Source of the DNA: Zygotorulaspora mrakii
Lineage: Eukaryota; Ascomycota; Saccharomycetes; Saccharomycetales; Saccharomycetaceae
Assembly (NCBI RefSeq): GCF_013402915.1
Contig: NC_050721.1
Location: forward strand, 186,001 to 250,000
Length of the DNA stretch: 64,000 nt
Direction of reading: 5' to 3'
Below, piece by piece: positions 1 to 10,832 of the stretch; within the stretch, counting starts at the first letter, position 1, and each line of letters begins with the position of its first letter. The notes beneath the pieces are model-generated. The model was not told the origin of the DNA and made no database searches. It saw only the letters and a program-made list of their open reading frames with translations. A program made the translations under genes and the position numbers.

Positions 1-3000
1 AAAAAATAGTGGTTAAAACACGGCTTTTCATCAAATCTAAAACACCTTCACGTTCAACTGCAGCTCGTAATTCCTGTGCGACTGCAAATAGGGCATGGAA
101 GTCAGAACGCTTAAACTGTCTAACTGACAAAATATGTCTGCCCTTGAAAGGATTGTTGCTACGGATCAAGCTTTGAATGGCACCAGGTGCAAGCAATTCT
201 TTGGGAGGCCTCGATGACATTAGTCTTTGCTCTAATGGTTGGTCAACCAGTCCTTCTCCCTCATCAAAACTGGAGATAGAACCGCGTCTCTCGTTGGAGA
301 AGGAAAATTTCCTTCTAGAAGCTGTGGTTTGCACATTTAGAGGAGTTTCATTGGCGGCTGAAGGAGTTGATGGAATGTTCTTGGATACTATGATAGATTT
401 TCCTCTAGGATCAGTAGCAACCAAATCACCACTCAATACAACCGTTTCGTTGTTTATCAAAACACGCTCAATACCTCCACTTAAGCCTCCTTTGGTATAA
501 GGTGACCATCTTTTGGTGTGTCTGAACGAAAAATCGAGATCAACTTCAATGACGCAGTCGTTTTGTTGCGGAATATTGAAGATTTTTGCCGGATTATCAT
601 GTAGACGTTCAACGATGTCTTCCATAGTCAGCTTACCATCTTCTACTGCTGATAAAAGCAAAGGCAAAGCATCCTTGATTCCTAGGCCAATATCAACCTT
701 GTTACCCGTTACATGAGCCAGAGCAGTAGGTAAGCCACCAATGGAAAAAGCATCGATAGCGTCCAGGTTCTGCCAGAAGAATTCTTGATCTTCCTTAGTT
801 GGTAAAAAGCTGGCTTCTGGATAATCATCTTGAGAGACGAATAAAGAATGGATGTTGACATCGCATGTCACCCTTGGGTCTTTCTCTTTAACTGTCATGA
901 TTAAAGATAAATCTTCTTTGTTGGAAACGCCAGTAATGTGAAGAGATCTATTTTGAAGAGATGCCAACAACATGACGGAAGCTAGGTCAGAGGTTTTGGC
1001 TTCTGCGATAACAGGCTTATCGATGGGCCAGTTTTGAAGAATTTCGGCAACCTTGGAGACCTGATTCTTTAACTCACGGAATGGCAGGAATAAGGCACTC
1101 ACGTCATTTGCTGCCTGTGCCACATATTCGCCATTATTCTCTGTTCCTGCTACAGTAAACGAAAAATTAGCGTAAGAGGAATCCTCGGCGGCGGAATTGG
1201 CAGCTTTCAACGATAGGGCATCAGTTATGATTGGTCCAGTCACAGCCCTTGGCATGATTTGGCAAAAGGTGAAACCGGCTTCCAGAGAAAGACGTGTTGT
1301 CTCCCTCAGTTCTGCAGGGCCCTTGATTACGTTCGAAACGTTAGGAACAAATGTTGCAATATTAATAAAACCTGGAAGAGTAACTGTTCTGTGCGACGTT
1401 TGTGCGTCACGTTCCGAAACTCCCAACGCCATATTTCTTGACAAAGCTTCAATAAACAACTTAGCACATTTAACATTAGTCACCAGAGGGACCGAATAGT
1501 CGACAGCCATACGACGTGTTCTATAACCTTTTGAAACATAGGAGGCTGGACGACGGTATCTATTAGCAGATGGCAAATTAATGTACAGATCGATTTTGTT
1601 GTTTGCTAAGTGGTGAGTCAAGGAGTATTCCGATTTTTCATCGTCTTCTTGGTTTAGCACTTCCAAATATTGGACAGGGATACCGTGCTCAGAAATAAAA
1701 TCAGCTGTACCAGCAGTGGCAAACAGTTTGTAGCCCATGTTATATAATTTCTTCACACAGGGTAAAAGTTCCTGCTTTTCTTTGTAGGAACCGATGGAGA
1801 GCAAAATATTCTTCTTTGGTAGTTTAAAACCAGTAGAGAGTAAAGCTTTCAAGTAAGCTTCATACTTGGAATGGCCAAAAGATGCGACTTCACCGGTGGA
1901 AGCCATTTCAACGCCCAGAACAGGATCTGCACCAGCAAGACGAGGAAAAGAAAACTGAGGAACCTTGATAGCAACGTAGTCATCTGGTAACTTCTCTACT
2001 GGGTAAGGAGTAAATGGTAAGCCCATTATAGCTTTTGTTGACAGTTCAATTAAGTTTACACCAACGACCTTTGAAATAAATGGGAAGGAACGTGAGGCAC
2101 GAACATTGCATTCAATAACTTTGATTTCGTTGTCCTTCGCGATGAATTGAATATTAAATGGACCGGTAATCTTCAATGCTTTACCTATCTTGGCAGTTGC
2201 GATAACAATTCTTTCTACCGTCTCAGGATCCAAGTCTTGAGGAGGAACAATCAATGTGGCATCACCTGAATGAACACCAGCATTTTCGACATGCTCAGAA
2301 ACAACGTGCATCACTAGTTCGCCATCTCTTGCGACAGCGTCCATTTCAATTTCTTTCGCATTTTCGATGTACTTGGTGATGACGACAGGATAATCGCGAG
2401 AAACCTCTACAGCTTGGTTTAAGTATGATTCCAAATCGTCCCTAGAGTAGACTGTATTCATTGCAGCACCGGACAGGACATATGAAGGACGGACAAGAAC
2501 AGGATATCCAACATTGTCTGCAAAATTCTCTGCTTCAGCCATAGAAGTCAATTCTTTCCATGCAGGCTGATCCACACCAATTTGATCAAGCATACGAGAA
2601 AACTTATAACGGTTTTCAGCACCATCAATCATTTCTGGAGATGTACCCAAAATTTTGACGTTTTCACGATGTAGCGACATAGCAATGTTATTTGAAGTTT
2701 GACCACCCATAGAAACAATTACACCGGCTGATGTCTCGGCTTCATAAATATCTAGAACTCTCTCCAAATTGATGGTTTCAAAGTAAAGTCTATCAGCTTC
2801 ATCATAGTCTGTAGAAACGGTCTCGGGGTTGTAGTTGACCATTATCGTCTTGACATTGTTTGCTCTCAAGGTTCTAACTGCAGTAACGGCACACCAATCG
2901 AATTCAACTGAGGACCCGATACGATAAACACCGGATCCTAGTACCATAACACCTTTATCATCGAAAGTTACATCGTGCGTAGAAGCATTGTAGGTCATAT

Positions 3001-5896
3001 ACAGGTAATTCGTATGAGCTGGGAACTCTGCAGCGACAGTATCTATTTGCTTAACAAATGGTACAATTCCGTATTCCTTTCTTAGTCTACGAATAGCAAC
3101 TTCGTTGGAATTCAAAAACTTGGCAATTTGTCTATCATCGAACCCCAATTGTTTGGCTTGCTTCAAGGCGATAGATGGTAGCTTCTCCTTGGTTCCATAT
3201 GCTGCAATCTCGCGGGAAAATGCCACCAAATCATAAAGCTTGTTCAAGAACCATTTATCAATGTTTGTCATTTCCCAAACCTTATCAACAGAATAGCCAA
3301 GATTAGCAAAGGCATTTGCTACTGCGAAAATACGCAAATCAGAAGGATTGTTCAGTTCATAGTCTATGTCTATTTCCAAATCTGTTTCATTGAAGCCCAA
3401 GTTACTGTATTCTGTGGATCTAATAGCTTTTTGAATGGCTTCCTCAAAAGTTCTACCAACACTCATAACTTCACCCACAGATTTCATGGAAGAAGACAGT
3501 TCAGTAGAAACTCTTGTGAATTTTTTCAAATCCCATCTTGGCATCTTCACGACACAGTAATCCAATGAAGGTTCGAAACAGGCACAGGTTGATTTCGTAA
3601 CGGAATTTGTAACTTCATTCAAGGGAATGTTTAGACCTAATTTTGCAGCCGTGTAAGCTAAAGGATATCCGGTAGCTTTTGACGCTAGAGCAGAAGAACG
3701 AGAAAGACGCGCATTGACTTCGATAATGCAGTATTCCTTTGAGAAAGGATTCAAAGCATACTGGATGTTACACTCACCAACGACACCCAAATGTCTGATA
3801 ACGTTAATAGCGGTGGTTCTTAACATATTGTAGTCCTCATCACTTAAAGTTTGGGAAGGAGCTACAACAATAGAGTCACCGGTATGAATACCCAATGGAT
3901 CGAAATTCTCCATGTTACAGACTGTAACACAATTGTCGAATGCATCACGAACAACCTCGTATTCCACCTCTTTCCACCCCTTCATGGATCTTTCAACCAA
4001 AACTTGTGGAGAGGACGCAAACGCAACATTACATAAGTCGACCAATTCCTTGTCATTGTTAGCAAAACCAGATCCTAAACCACCCAAAGCATAAGCAGCT
4101 CGAATGATAACCGGGTAGCCAATTTCCTTTACAGCATCTAATGCCTCTTGAATATTGTTAGCAGCAGCGGATTTTGCACACTTTTCATCAATTTCTTCGA
4201 TGGCTTGAGCAAAGAGTTCACGGTCTTCAGTTGTGATAACGGTTTGAATTGGGGTACCTAAAACTTTAACTCCCAAAGTTTCGAATTCATCTTTCATCTC
4301 AATACCAACCGACAAAGCTGTTTGACCACCAAATGTGACATAAATAGCGTCGGGACGCTCGTGAAGAATCACTTTCCTTACGAATTCAGCTGTAACTGGC
4401 AAGAAGTAAACCTTATCGGCTAAACCTTTAGATGTTTGTATAGTGGCGATGTTAGGATTGATTAATATGGTGTAAATACCTTCTTCTTTCAAAGCTTTGA
4501 TTGCTTGAGAGCCAGAATAGTCGAATTCACCAGCTTGGCCGATGGATAAACCACCAGAACCCAACACCAAAACTTTTTTAGCCTCCACTCTAGGATGAGC
4601 GTTTCGGTTCTCCTCCAAAAGCCCGCCTGGAAATTCAACAGGTTTTAATATTCCAGAGAATTTGTGCTCCTTGACAGATTGAATGAAAACATCAAAGAGA
4701 AACTCCGTGTCCCTTGGACCTGGAGTAGACTCAGGATGGAATTGGACGGAAAAGTATGGTAGATCAGTGTGGTAGATACCTTCATTGGACTCATCGTTTG
4801 CGTTTGTGAATAAAGGTTTCCAGCCATCTACTAAAGTTTCAGCGTCGACAGCAAACCCATGATTTTGCGAAGTAATGTAACACCTGCCACTAATTGTGGA
4901 AGTACAAGGGATATTATGTCCACGATTACCGAACTTAAGCTTCGAGGTCAAAGCACCACTAGCTCTAGCCAATAATTGATGACCTAAACAAATACCAAAG
5001 ATAGGCGTTTTCTTTGATTTTAGCACGGCTGAGAGTTTAAGGGATAGCTCTCCCAACATAGATGGATCACCAGGACCATTTGAAATGAATAGACCATCGT
5101 ATTCTTCTTTAGTAAAATCATAGTCCCAAGGGACGACCAAGAGTTCCACACCACGTTTGACGAAGCAACGAATTTGATTGTACTTCATACCAACATCAAT
5201 AGCCAGAATTCTTAGAACCTTATTATCAGGACCTTTCTGTAACATGACATATTCATTATCAGTTGGTGGAACATATAGCTTAGGCTCCTTTAATGAAACT
5301 TTGGAAACCAAATTTTTGACATTTGGATCAACCCATTCACAAATATCAAACTTATCTTGCCATTCTGGGTCAACTATTGACAAATCGATTGCAGCGACAC
5401 TGGATTTTTGCAATGACAGTCTCCCGAGCATAGAGCCGGAATCTCTTAGATGTTTGGTTAGAGCTCTCGTGTCGACACCATAAATGGCTGGAACATTTTC
5501 CTCCTTTAGCCATTTGCCCAAAGAAGATTTGGCCAACCAATGTGAATACTCCTCTGTGTAATGAGAAATGACTAGACCTGAAATATGAATTCTATTACTC
5601 TCGAAATACCTTGGCAGTTCCTCGACGAATTCATCTCTCAGATTACGATCAGGGACACCATAGTTTCCAACCAGCGGGAAAGTAATAACAAGGATTTGTC
5701 CTTCGTAAGATGGGTCCGTGATCGATTCAGGGTAGCCAACCATACCGGTTTGAAAAACCAGCTCACCTGCAGCTGATTTTTCGGCACCGAAAGAATAACC
5801 AAACACTGAAGTACCATCCTTCAACTCCAAGGCGACTAAGCGATCACCTGTCGATTTCATGGGAGGGGTCACAGGCAGAGTAGGAAATGCTAGCAT
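1..5896 (-). CDS. URA2: URA2, multifunctional CPSase-ATCase (3' end outside window)
   Basis: Catalyses the first two steps of de novo pyrimidine synthesis in the cytoplasm: glutamine-dependent carbamoyl phosphate synthesis, then transfer to aspartate. About 1965 residues are present. In order they are a glutamine amidotransferase domain with FGICLGHQL around the catalytic Cys, a linker, two ATP-grasp CPSase halves ([19 protein letters not shown] begins the first, [18 protein letters not shown] the second), a dihydroorotase-like region (inactive in the fungal family), a Ser-rich linker and the start of the ATCase domain. The window ends before the ATCase phosphate-binding loop, so the gene is cut by the edge, not broken. 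I chose the ATG at 5896 because [19 protein letters not shown] aligns with the S. cerevisiae N-terminus; the ATG at 5860 is internal. It is next to TRK1 in the same order as S. cerevisiae chromosome X. Confidence 0.97.
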   Translation of the reverse strand, partial: MLAFPTLPVTPPMKSTGDRLVALELKDGTSVFGYSFGAEKSAAGELVFQTGMVGYPESITDPSYEGQILVITFPLVGNYGVPDRNLRDEFVEELPRYFESNRIHISGLVISHYTEEYSHWLAKSSLGKWLKEENVPAIYGVDTRALTKHLRDSGSMLGRLSLQKSSVAAIDLSIVDPEWQDKFDICEWVDPNVKNLVSKVSLKEPKLYVPPTDNEYVMLQKGPDNKVLRILAIDVGMKYNQIRCFVKRGVELLVVPWDYDFTKEEYDGLFISNGPGDPSMLGELSLKLSAVLKSKKTPIFGICLGHQLLARASGALTSKLKFGNRGHNIPCTSTISGRCYITSQNHGFAVDAETLVDGWKPLFTNANDESNEGIYHTDLPYFSVQFHPESTPGPRDTEFLFDVFIQSVKEHKFSGILKPVEFPGGLLEENRNAHPRVEAKKVLVLGSGGLSIGQAGEFDYSGSQAIKALKEEGIYTILINPNIATIQTSKGLADKVYFLPVTAEFVRKVILHERPDAIYVTFGGQTALSVGIEMKDEFETLGVKVLGTPIQTVITTEDRELFAQAIEEIDEKCAKSAAANNIQEALDAVKEIGYPVIIRAAYALGGLGSGFANNDKELVDLCNVAFASSPQVLVERSMKGWKEVEYEVVRDAFDNCVTVCNMENFDPLGIHTGDSIVVAPSQTLSDEDYNMLRTTAINVIRHLGVVGECNIQYALNPFSKEYCIIEVNARLSRSSALASKATGYPLAYTAAKLGLNIPLNEVTNSVTKSTCACFEPSLDYCVVKMPRWDLKKFTRVSTELSSSMKSVGEVMSVGRTFEEAIQKAIRSTEYSNLGFNETDLEIDIDYELNNPSDLRIFAVANAFANLGYSVDKVWEMTNIDKWFLNKLYDLVAFSREIAAYGTKEKLPSIALKQAKQLGFDDRQIAKFLNSNEVAIRRLRKEYGIVPFVKQIDTVAAEFPAHTNYLYMTYNASTHDVTFDDKGVMVLGSGVYRIGSSVEFDWCAVTAVRTLRANNVKTIMVNYNPETVSTDYDEADRLYFETINLERVLDIYEAETSAGVIVSMGGQTSNNIAMSLHRENVKILGTSPEMIDGAENRYKFSRMLDQIGVDQPAWKELTSMAEAENFADNVGYPVLVRPSYVLSGAAMNTVYSRDDLESYLNQAVEVSRDYPVVITKYIENAKEIEMDAVARDGELVMHVVSEHVENAGVHSGDATLIVPPQDLDPETVERIVIATAKIGKALKITGPFNIQFIAKDNEIKVIECNVRASRSFPFISKVVGVNLIELSTKAIMGLPFTPYPVEKLPDDYVAIKVPQFSFPRLAGADPVLGVEMASTGEVASFGHSKYEAYLKALLSTGFKLPKKNILLSIGSYKEKQELLPCVKKLYNMGYKLFATAGTADFISEHGIPVQYLEVLNQEDDEKSEYSLTHHLANNKIDLYINLPSANRYRRPASYVSKGYRTRRMAVDYSVPLVTNVKCAKLFIEALSRNMALGVSERDAQTSHRTVTLPGFINIATFVPNVSNVIKGPAELRETTRLSLEAGFTFCQIMPRAVTGPIITDALSLKAANSAAEDSSYANFSFTVAGTENNGEYVAQAANDVSALFLPFRELKNQVSKVAEILQNWPIDKPVIAEAKTSDLASVMLLASLQNRSLHITGVSNKEDLSLIMTVKEKDPRVTCDVNIHSLFVSQDDYPEASFLPTKEDQEFFWQNLDAIDAFSIGGLPTALAHVTGNKVDIGLGIKDALPLLLSAVEDGKLTMEDIVERLHDNPAKIFNIPQQNDCVIEVDLDFSFRHTKRWSPYTKGGLSGGIERVLINNETVVLSGDLVATDPRGKSIIVSKNIPSTPSAANETPLNVQTTASRRKFSFSNERRGSISSFDEGEGLVDQPLEQRLMSSRPPKELLAPGAIQSLIRSNNPFKGRHILSVRQFKRSDFHALFAVAQELRAAVEREGVLDLMKSRVLTTIF

Positions 5897-6676
5897 ATTA
5901 ATCAAAGAAGTACTAAACGAAAACTGCGAGGGGAAATATCAGCAATGTACTTTAAAAAGTGATTTGTGGGGACTGGTATCTAGATTATCGAATTGGAGTT
6001 AGTACAACTGGAACCTTTATCAGTATGGGGCTTCGATATATGAAACATGAATAGAGCCAGTGACATTAGAGTCCGTCATATCATCCATCAATTTTCATCA
6101 CCTATTCCCTTCGAGGTCACTGCGCCCGGTGATTTATGACTTATCTTCTGTCTTAATCTCATCGCATTCACATTCAATCTAAAGTCCCCCCTTTCCCCTT
6201 TCCTGAAGGAGAAGCACCAGGAGGATTTCGTTACATACCACAAGTACAACGCTTCGTAGTTCTTTCTTCGAAGGATTGATCTTCAGGTTGAAAGCACACT
6301 GTTTTTTCCTTGAACTGAAGATGGTAAATTAATGAAAATTACTTATAAAGTGAAGAAGATTATAATGGGCGGCAAAAGTGAAAATTTTTTATCACAACTG
6401 AAAAAAAAAAATGGGACATTTTTCTACAGGACATTTCCGTTGGACTTTTTCAAACACTAGGTAGACATTTCCGCCGGATTTGTCCAGCTGTTGTGACATG
6501 TCAGAGATGACGACACTCATACGTACACAAGAGTCATAAGTACTGCAAGACAAAGGACTTGATCTTCAATGGCAAGTGAAGTTAGATAGTATGTCTAAGG
6601 TTCGTCTGTATCGAATTATCGTCGAATTAATGCATTTCTATATATATAGTTTGATTATGATCTAGTAGGAGAACTT
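5897..6676. other. URA2 upstream / TRK1 downstream spacer
   Basis: 780 bases without a credible gene. It holds the URA2 promoter side and the TRK1 terminator side. I looked for a Ppr1-type CGG-N6-CCG pair for URA2 and did not see a clear one. There is a short poly-A tract near 6402-6411 and an AT-rich stretch at 6638-6658 just after TRK1 that could serve 3' end formation. Confidence 0.6.
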
Positions 6677-9600
6677 TTACGTAGTTCTAGTGTGATGCAA
6701 AGCAATGGGAGGTTGATTAACAAACTCGCCGTGTGCCTCCAGATCGTCGTCGTACGAATCATTATCAAAGTTGGCAGCAGAATTGAGCGAAGACATCGGT
6801 GCTTCTTCTGTGTATTGGCCATTTTGAGTAGTAGATGATTCTTGTAATGGATCATCACCAGTTTGTGAAGTCTGTGAAAGATTGTACTGTTGATTGTGAT
6901 TGTGAGCTCGGTACGAGTGCAAAAGGTGTTCCTCCGGTTCACTTACGGTGCGTCTGAGCTTTCTGAGCGCCGAGCCGACAATGCCGGATTTATTTTTGAA
7001 ATAAGCAGTGACTGGGTCCATGGTGGTGCCTCCTGCATCCCCTCTGACACCTCTTTTCAACTTCAGTTCTTCTATATGATCGATGTTGTCCAGTCTTTCA
7101 CTTGGCAATATAATAGCACGGTCGAGAGCATATGGTAAACCTCTGTGCCTGCCCCTAATGAGCATGGCAATGATTACTAGTTTAGACAGCGTAGTGAACT
7201 GCCCCGAGAAAGAAGTATAGGTATTGGGATAGCCCAACGACAGTCCAACAGTACCATATGCGCTGACTATTTCGAATAGTACCGCAAACACGTTGAAGTT
7301 CGGTTTTGATGTGTCCTGAATTTTCCCCCCCTCGCAAATGCATATTATGAATAGCCCCAAAAAGAGGAACCATAGATCGAAGGAGAGCTGCTTTCTTAAA
7401 TGCGCACCGATGAAGGATTCATTCAATAGTGTCTTTTTCGGTTTTTTCGAAGTATGACTTGAGCTGTCAGCTGGAGTATCAAACTCACTTTCGGCATTTT
7501 CGGGTTGCTCGCTATTATCAGAACTGCCGTTGTCTGCACTTGTGCGATCAGATTCATCATCCTTATCATCTATATCTCCATAAAGGCCAAGAGATTGCTC
7601 TTCGTAGACATTCGTCCTTCTAATGGAAATGGCAAGTGGTAAGACAGAGACGTACATCATTAACATGTAAGAAACCTGCACCGATGGATGCAACATGCTC
7701 AAGTCGACTACCGTGAATCCAGCGGTCCTTGTACTGATTGCCTGAAACAAACCGTCCAAAACTCTAAATCCACGTGACAGGGGCCTCAACACTGCAGAAT
7801 GGAAATCTAGAATAATGAACAGAATCAAGTCAGTTCCGTTCAAAAAAACCAGTGTTGCCAGCAACCACCAAGTAGCACCAGATGGGAACAGTAATGTGAA
7901 ACAACGACGAGGATGATCAAGTAAAAATCCTAGGTTTTCCCGCCGTTGTGAAAGTTCTGGAGAGAACTTGAACATAATCCATATGATAGACCGCAGCAAA
8001 ATCGGGAAGCCAGTATTGCCTATAACGATAAACCACATTATCGTAATTAAAGGAAATATCGCTTTATTAAAGGAAAGCATTGAATCAGGAGTCAAGGTGA
8101 AACCAAGATCAGTAAAGGCACTCATAGATGTAAAAAATCCCCACCACGTAGGTGAAACACCATCACTTCTCACAATCTGTTTATAATTACTCATTTCTGA
8201 GATCCATGGAAGAAGCATTACAAAGGCCATTATAAGGAACCCAAAATAGTAAATCAATAGAATTTTACAAAGTAATTTGATTGATGTATATTCAACACCA
8301 CCTAACTCTTCTTTTTGCATTTTCGATAGGCCCACGAAAGTTGAGTTACGCCCAATTGTCGGTTGCCAGGACAAGTAGTTGGAGCTCATGGTTCGCGATA
8401 ATGGAGGCCGATTTCTTGTAGCTTCAAAATTTGGATCAAACTGCAGTCCGAAGTAACCTTGTTCCTCATCACCAGCAGAGTGATCTGACATACTGTGACC
8501 ACTTTGATTCTCAGCCTGTTGACTATTCTCATCCCCTTCAGAATCGATATCATTAGGCGAACTCACACCAGTCACAGAACCGTTTCGCTTCCTGCTTTTC
8601 ATTGCGTTATTGTAGGTTTCATTGTAACTATTTCCCTGGTCTGCAGGTAGGTCTGGGGTATAGTCGCTATCATCTGGTTTGTTATTCCAGCTTTTTCTAC
8701 GCTTTAACAAAGCCTGCTTTTTGTGTCTTCTCTTCCAATTATCGTAAATCATGGTTTGAAAATCTGGGGATTGCGCTAATTTTTCTATATCTTTGGCATT
8801 TCTCAAATCAAAAGAGCCGGTCTTTCGCAAATTGTTTGAAGCTTTGAGTCGTGGGGCATCGCTTTGGTCAAAAGAAAGAGCTTTATTTAAAGGTCTATTT
8901 TTTCTTACAATGGATTGCGTTTCACTATCATCGTCACTATCATCGTCATCCGCAAAATACTCTTCCATGTTGTTCTCATCATTGTGGATAGTAGAACCCC
9001 GTTCAAGTTTATCGATGAAGTTTCCGGATAGCCTCCTTTTGATTCTTTGGCGGAGTCTTTTCCCTCTCTTCAATCCTGTCAAAATTGCATTTTTTGGCAT
9101 ACTTTTTGATTTTTTATTTTCAATGTAAGCTCCTTCTGTAGATGATTTGCTTCTTTTTGGCTGAGCAGAAATGTCGAACTTGATTAGAGGTCCCGGTTTT
9201 TCCATATCTAGGTTTTGTTCCTCACTATCAGATTCTTTATCCGACAACCCATTACTATTCAAATCAGTTCTCGGAGAACTTGTTAGACTGGACTCATCTT
9301 CGTGCAGACGATGCTGCTCGGTACCACGCACACGCGAATTTTGTCCCTCATTTGAGTTATCTTCCATCTGAGTCCCGCTTTCATTCTCTGAGTCTTGATT
9401 GTCTCGGTTGTCTTCGTCGTCTTCATTCAAGGCGTCGTCTTTTGAAAGTAGAGTACCTCTCAGAGTTGCAGCTTTGAAGCCTGCGTCACCTTTTCGTTTC
9501 CCATCTGTTGGTGCGCCGATGACCAAAGGAGGTCCGTCCTCTTCTCCAGTCTCGTGATGCTGATCTTTTAACATTGTTATGGACCTGTACATATCTTCGG

Positions 9601-10438
9601 GAGAAATGTCGGCGGATCGCCGCCTACCTACAAATTGTTCTCTAGTTGGCTTCTTCCTTTTACGTATCGGCTCATCGAAAGTTAGCGCACCACTAGTTTG
9701 TAAATGTTTGCCATTAGCATTATCCTTGACTGTGTTTGAGCTTGACCAAGAAGAGCCGTTTGAATCCACGCCTGTTTTAATCTTCTCTTTGGGATTTGAT
9801 TCTTGATTGGTAGAATTACCTGGCTCATTTTCATCTCTAAATAGCATTTTCCCACTGAACAGCTTTTCTTGAAAATCCTCCCTTGGGGATGATGAGTTAT
9901 GTGATGCCGACAACGTTCGATGATGCCGTTGAGGATTATGGGACATTGTCCTACTGGTCAGTTCTCTCTCCAAGATAGTCTTTGTTCTTCTCATTCTGAA
10001 GTTCCTTCTAGAAGAATCTCTAATACCATCAAAATATCTTTCGAACCAATAAAGTCTAACAAATGCGAGGCAGCCATGAATGGCAATAGGAGTACAGAGT
10101 ATGCAAATAATGTAAAGAACAATCTGCTGATAAAGTGAAAGATCATTCAAATTAACGGTATTCAGACCTCCTTGCGTCGTGCAACCAGTAGAGATGAAAA
10201 GAATATCAATATATGACGCATTTTTCACTGGGTATAGTAAAATGGATGTAATTATAGTCATCATTATTATGTAGAAATAGTGCACTGCAAGAAAATTTGG
10301 AAAGACATATTTCTTGAGAGGCTTCATGTAGTGGCCACATGTAGCAATTGCATCTCTGAATTTATGGCCGAACGTTTTCTCATACCGCTTGTTCAAAGAT
10401 GCTAATGTAGGTACACGACTTAAAGTCCTGCTTATCAT
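6677..10438 (-). CDS. TRK1: TRK1, high-affinity potassium transporter
   Basis: Plasma-membrane K+ uptake protein of the Trk/Ktr/HKT family, 1253 residues (S. cerevisiae Trk1 is 1235). Four pore-loop repeats are visible, each with the filter glycine: CTTQGGLNTV, SAFTDLGFTLTPDSM, STRTAGFTVVDLS and SAYGTVGLSLGYP. A very long hydrophilic loop rich in Asp, Ser and Asn (about residues 170-690) separates the first membrane unit from the others, as in the family. The first ATG is at 10438 and gives MISRTLSRVPTLASL, which matches the S. cerevisiae start; the in-frame extension to 10462 begins with TTG and is rejected. It is divergent from DHR2 and in tandem with URA2. Confidence 0.96.
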   Translation of the reverse strand: MISRTLSRVPTLASLNKRYEKTFGHKFRDAIATCGHYMKPLKKYVFPNFLAVHYFYIIMMTIITSILLYPVKNASYIDILFISTGCTTQGGLNTVNLNDLSLYQQIVLYIICILCTPIAIHGCLAFVRLYWFERYFDGIRDSSRRNFRMRRTKTILERELTSRTMSHNPQRHHRTLSASHNSSSPREDFQEKLFSGKMLFRDENEPGNSTNQESNPKEKIKTGVDSNGSSWSSSNTVKDNANGKHLQTSGALTFDEPIRKRKKPTREQFVGRRRSADISPEDMYRSITMLKDQHHETGEEDGPPLVIGAPTDGKRKGDAGFKAATLRGTLLSKDDALNEDDEDNRDNQDSENESGTQMEDNSNEGQNSRVRGTEQHRLHEDESSLTSSPRTDLNSNGLSDKESDSEEQNLDMEKPGPLIKFDISAQPKRSKSSTEGAYIENKKSKSMPKNAILTGLKRGKRLRQRIKRRLSGNFIDKLERGSTIHNDENNMEEYFADDDDSDDDSETQSIVRKNRPLNKALSFDQSDAPRLKASNNLRKTGSFDLRNAKDIEKLAQSPDFQTMIYDNWKRRHKKQALLKRRKSWNNKPDDSDYTPDLPADQGNSYNETYNNAMKSRKRNGSVTGVSSPNDIDSEGDENSQQAENQSGHSMSDHSAGDEEQGYFGLQFDPNFEATRNRPPLSRTMSSNYLSWQPTIGRNSTFVGLSKMQKEELGGVEYTSIKLLCKILLIYYFGFLIMAFVMLLPWISEMSNYKQIVRSDGVSPTWWGFFTSMSAFTDLGFTLTPDSMLSFNKAIFPLITIMWFIVIGNTGFPILLRSIIWIMFKFSPELSQRRENLGFLLDHPRRCFTLLFPSGATWWLLATLVFLNGTDLILFIILDFHSAVLRPLSRGFRVLDGLFQAISTRTAGFTVVDLSMLHPSVQVSYMLMMYVSVLPLAISIRRTNVYEEQSLGLYGDIDDKDDESDRTSADNGSSDNSEQPENAESEFDTPADSSSHTSKKPKKTLLNESFIGAHLRKQLSFDLWFLFLGLFIICICEGGKIQDTSKPNFNVFAVLFEIVSAYGTVGLSLGYPNTYTSFSGQFTTLSKLVIIAMLIRGRHRGLPYALDRAIILPSERLDNIDHIEELKLKRGVRGDAGGTTMDPVTAYFKNKSGIVGSALRKLRRTVSEPEEHLLHSYRAHNHNQQYNLSQTSQTGDDPLQESSTTQNGQYTEEAPMSSLNSAANFDNDSYDDDLEAHGEFVNQPPIALHHTRTT

Positions 10439-10832
10439 GCAGCTAGTTTCCTCCAGTGACAAGCACTACTACAAATTCAATGTTAATAAAAGAGAAAAAC
10501 TGGGTAAATGCAGTAAGCAATATCAAAATGTAAATCAAACGAATATCGTTATGTGCGGTCGATCATCTAACGATAGTGACACGAGATGTTGTTGAAACAT
10601 ACCTTTACTTCTGGCCAAATCTGCTTTCCTGCTACAGGGCGCATTTTGGCTAAGGTATTTTGATATGGGCCGTATTTCGCGGGCTCGTGCAACGTAGGCG
10701 ACGATTTGAAAAAAATGAAAAAAAATAAATGCGATTCAATGAATAGCGATGAGATATGATCTTCAATGGTCGGAGGTAGATATAGCAGCCACTACAGCGG
10801 TCCGATAGCTGTTTAGAGGATTAAGGAAGGGT
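10439..10832. promoter_or_regulatory. TRK1-DHR2 divergent promoter with PAC motif
   Basis: 394 bases between divergent starts. GCGATGAG at 10746-10753 matches the PAC element of ribosome-biogenesis genes and lies about 80 bases before the DHR2 ATG. An A-rich block at 10709-10728 (GAAAAAAATGAAAAAAAAT) resembles the RRPE partner motif. This fits DHR2, a pre-rRNA helicase. The TRK1 side shows no motif I recognise. Confidence 0.6.

Noticed and set aside
10439..10462. Extension of TRK1 to a TTG
   Set aside because: A nuclear yeast gene should begin with ATG; similar TTG or GTG extensions were dropped for STL1, ARG7, SEN15, PSG1, FET3, BUB2, MUD2, LHS1, IFA38, the nucleoporin gene and the gene at 41100.
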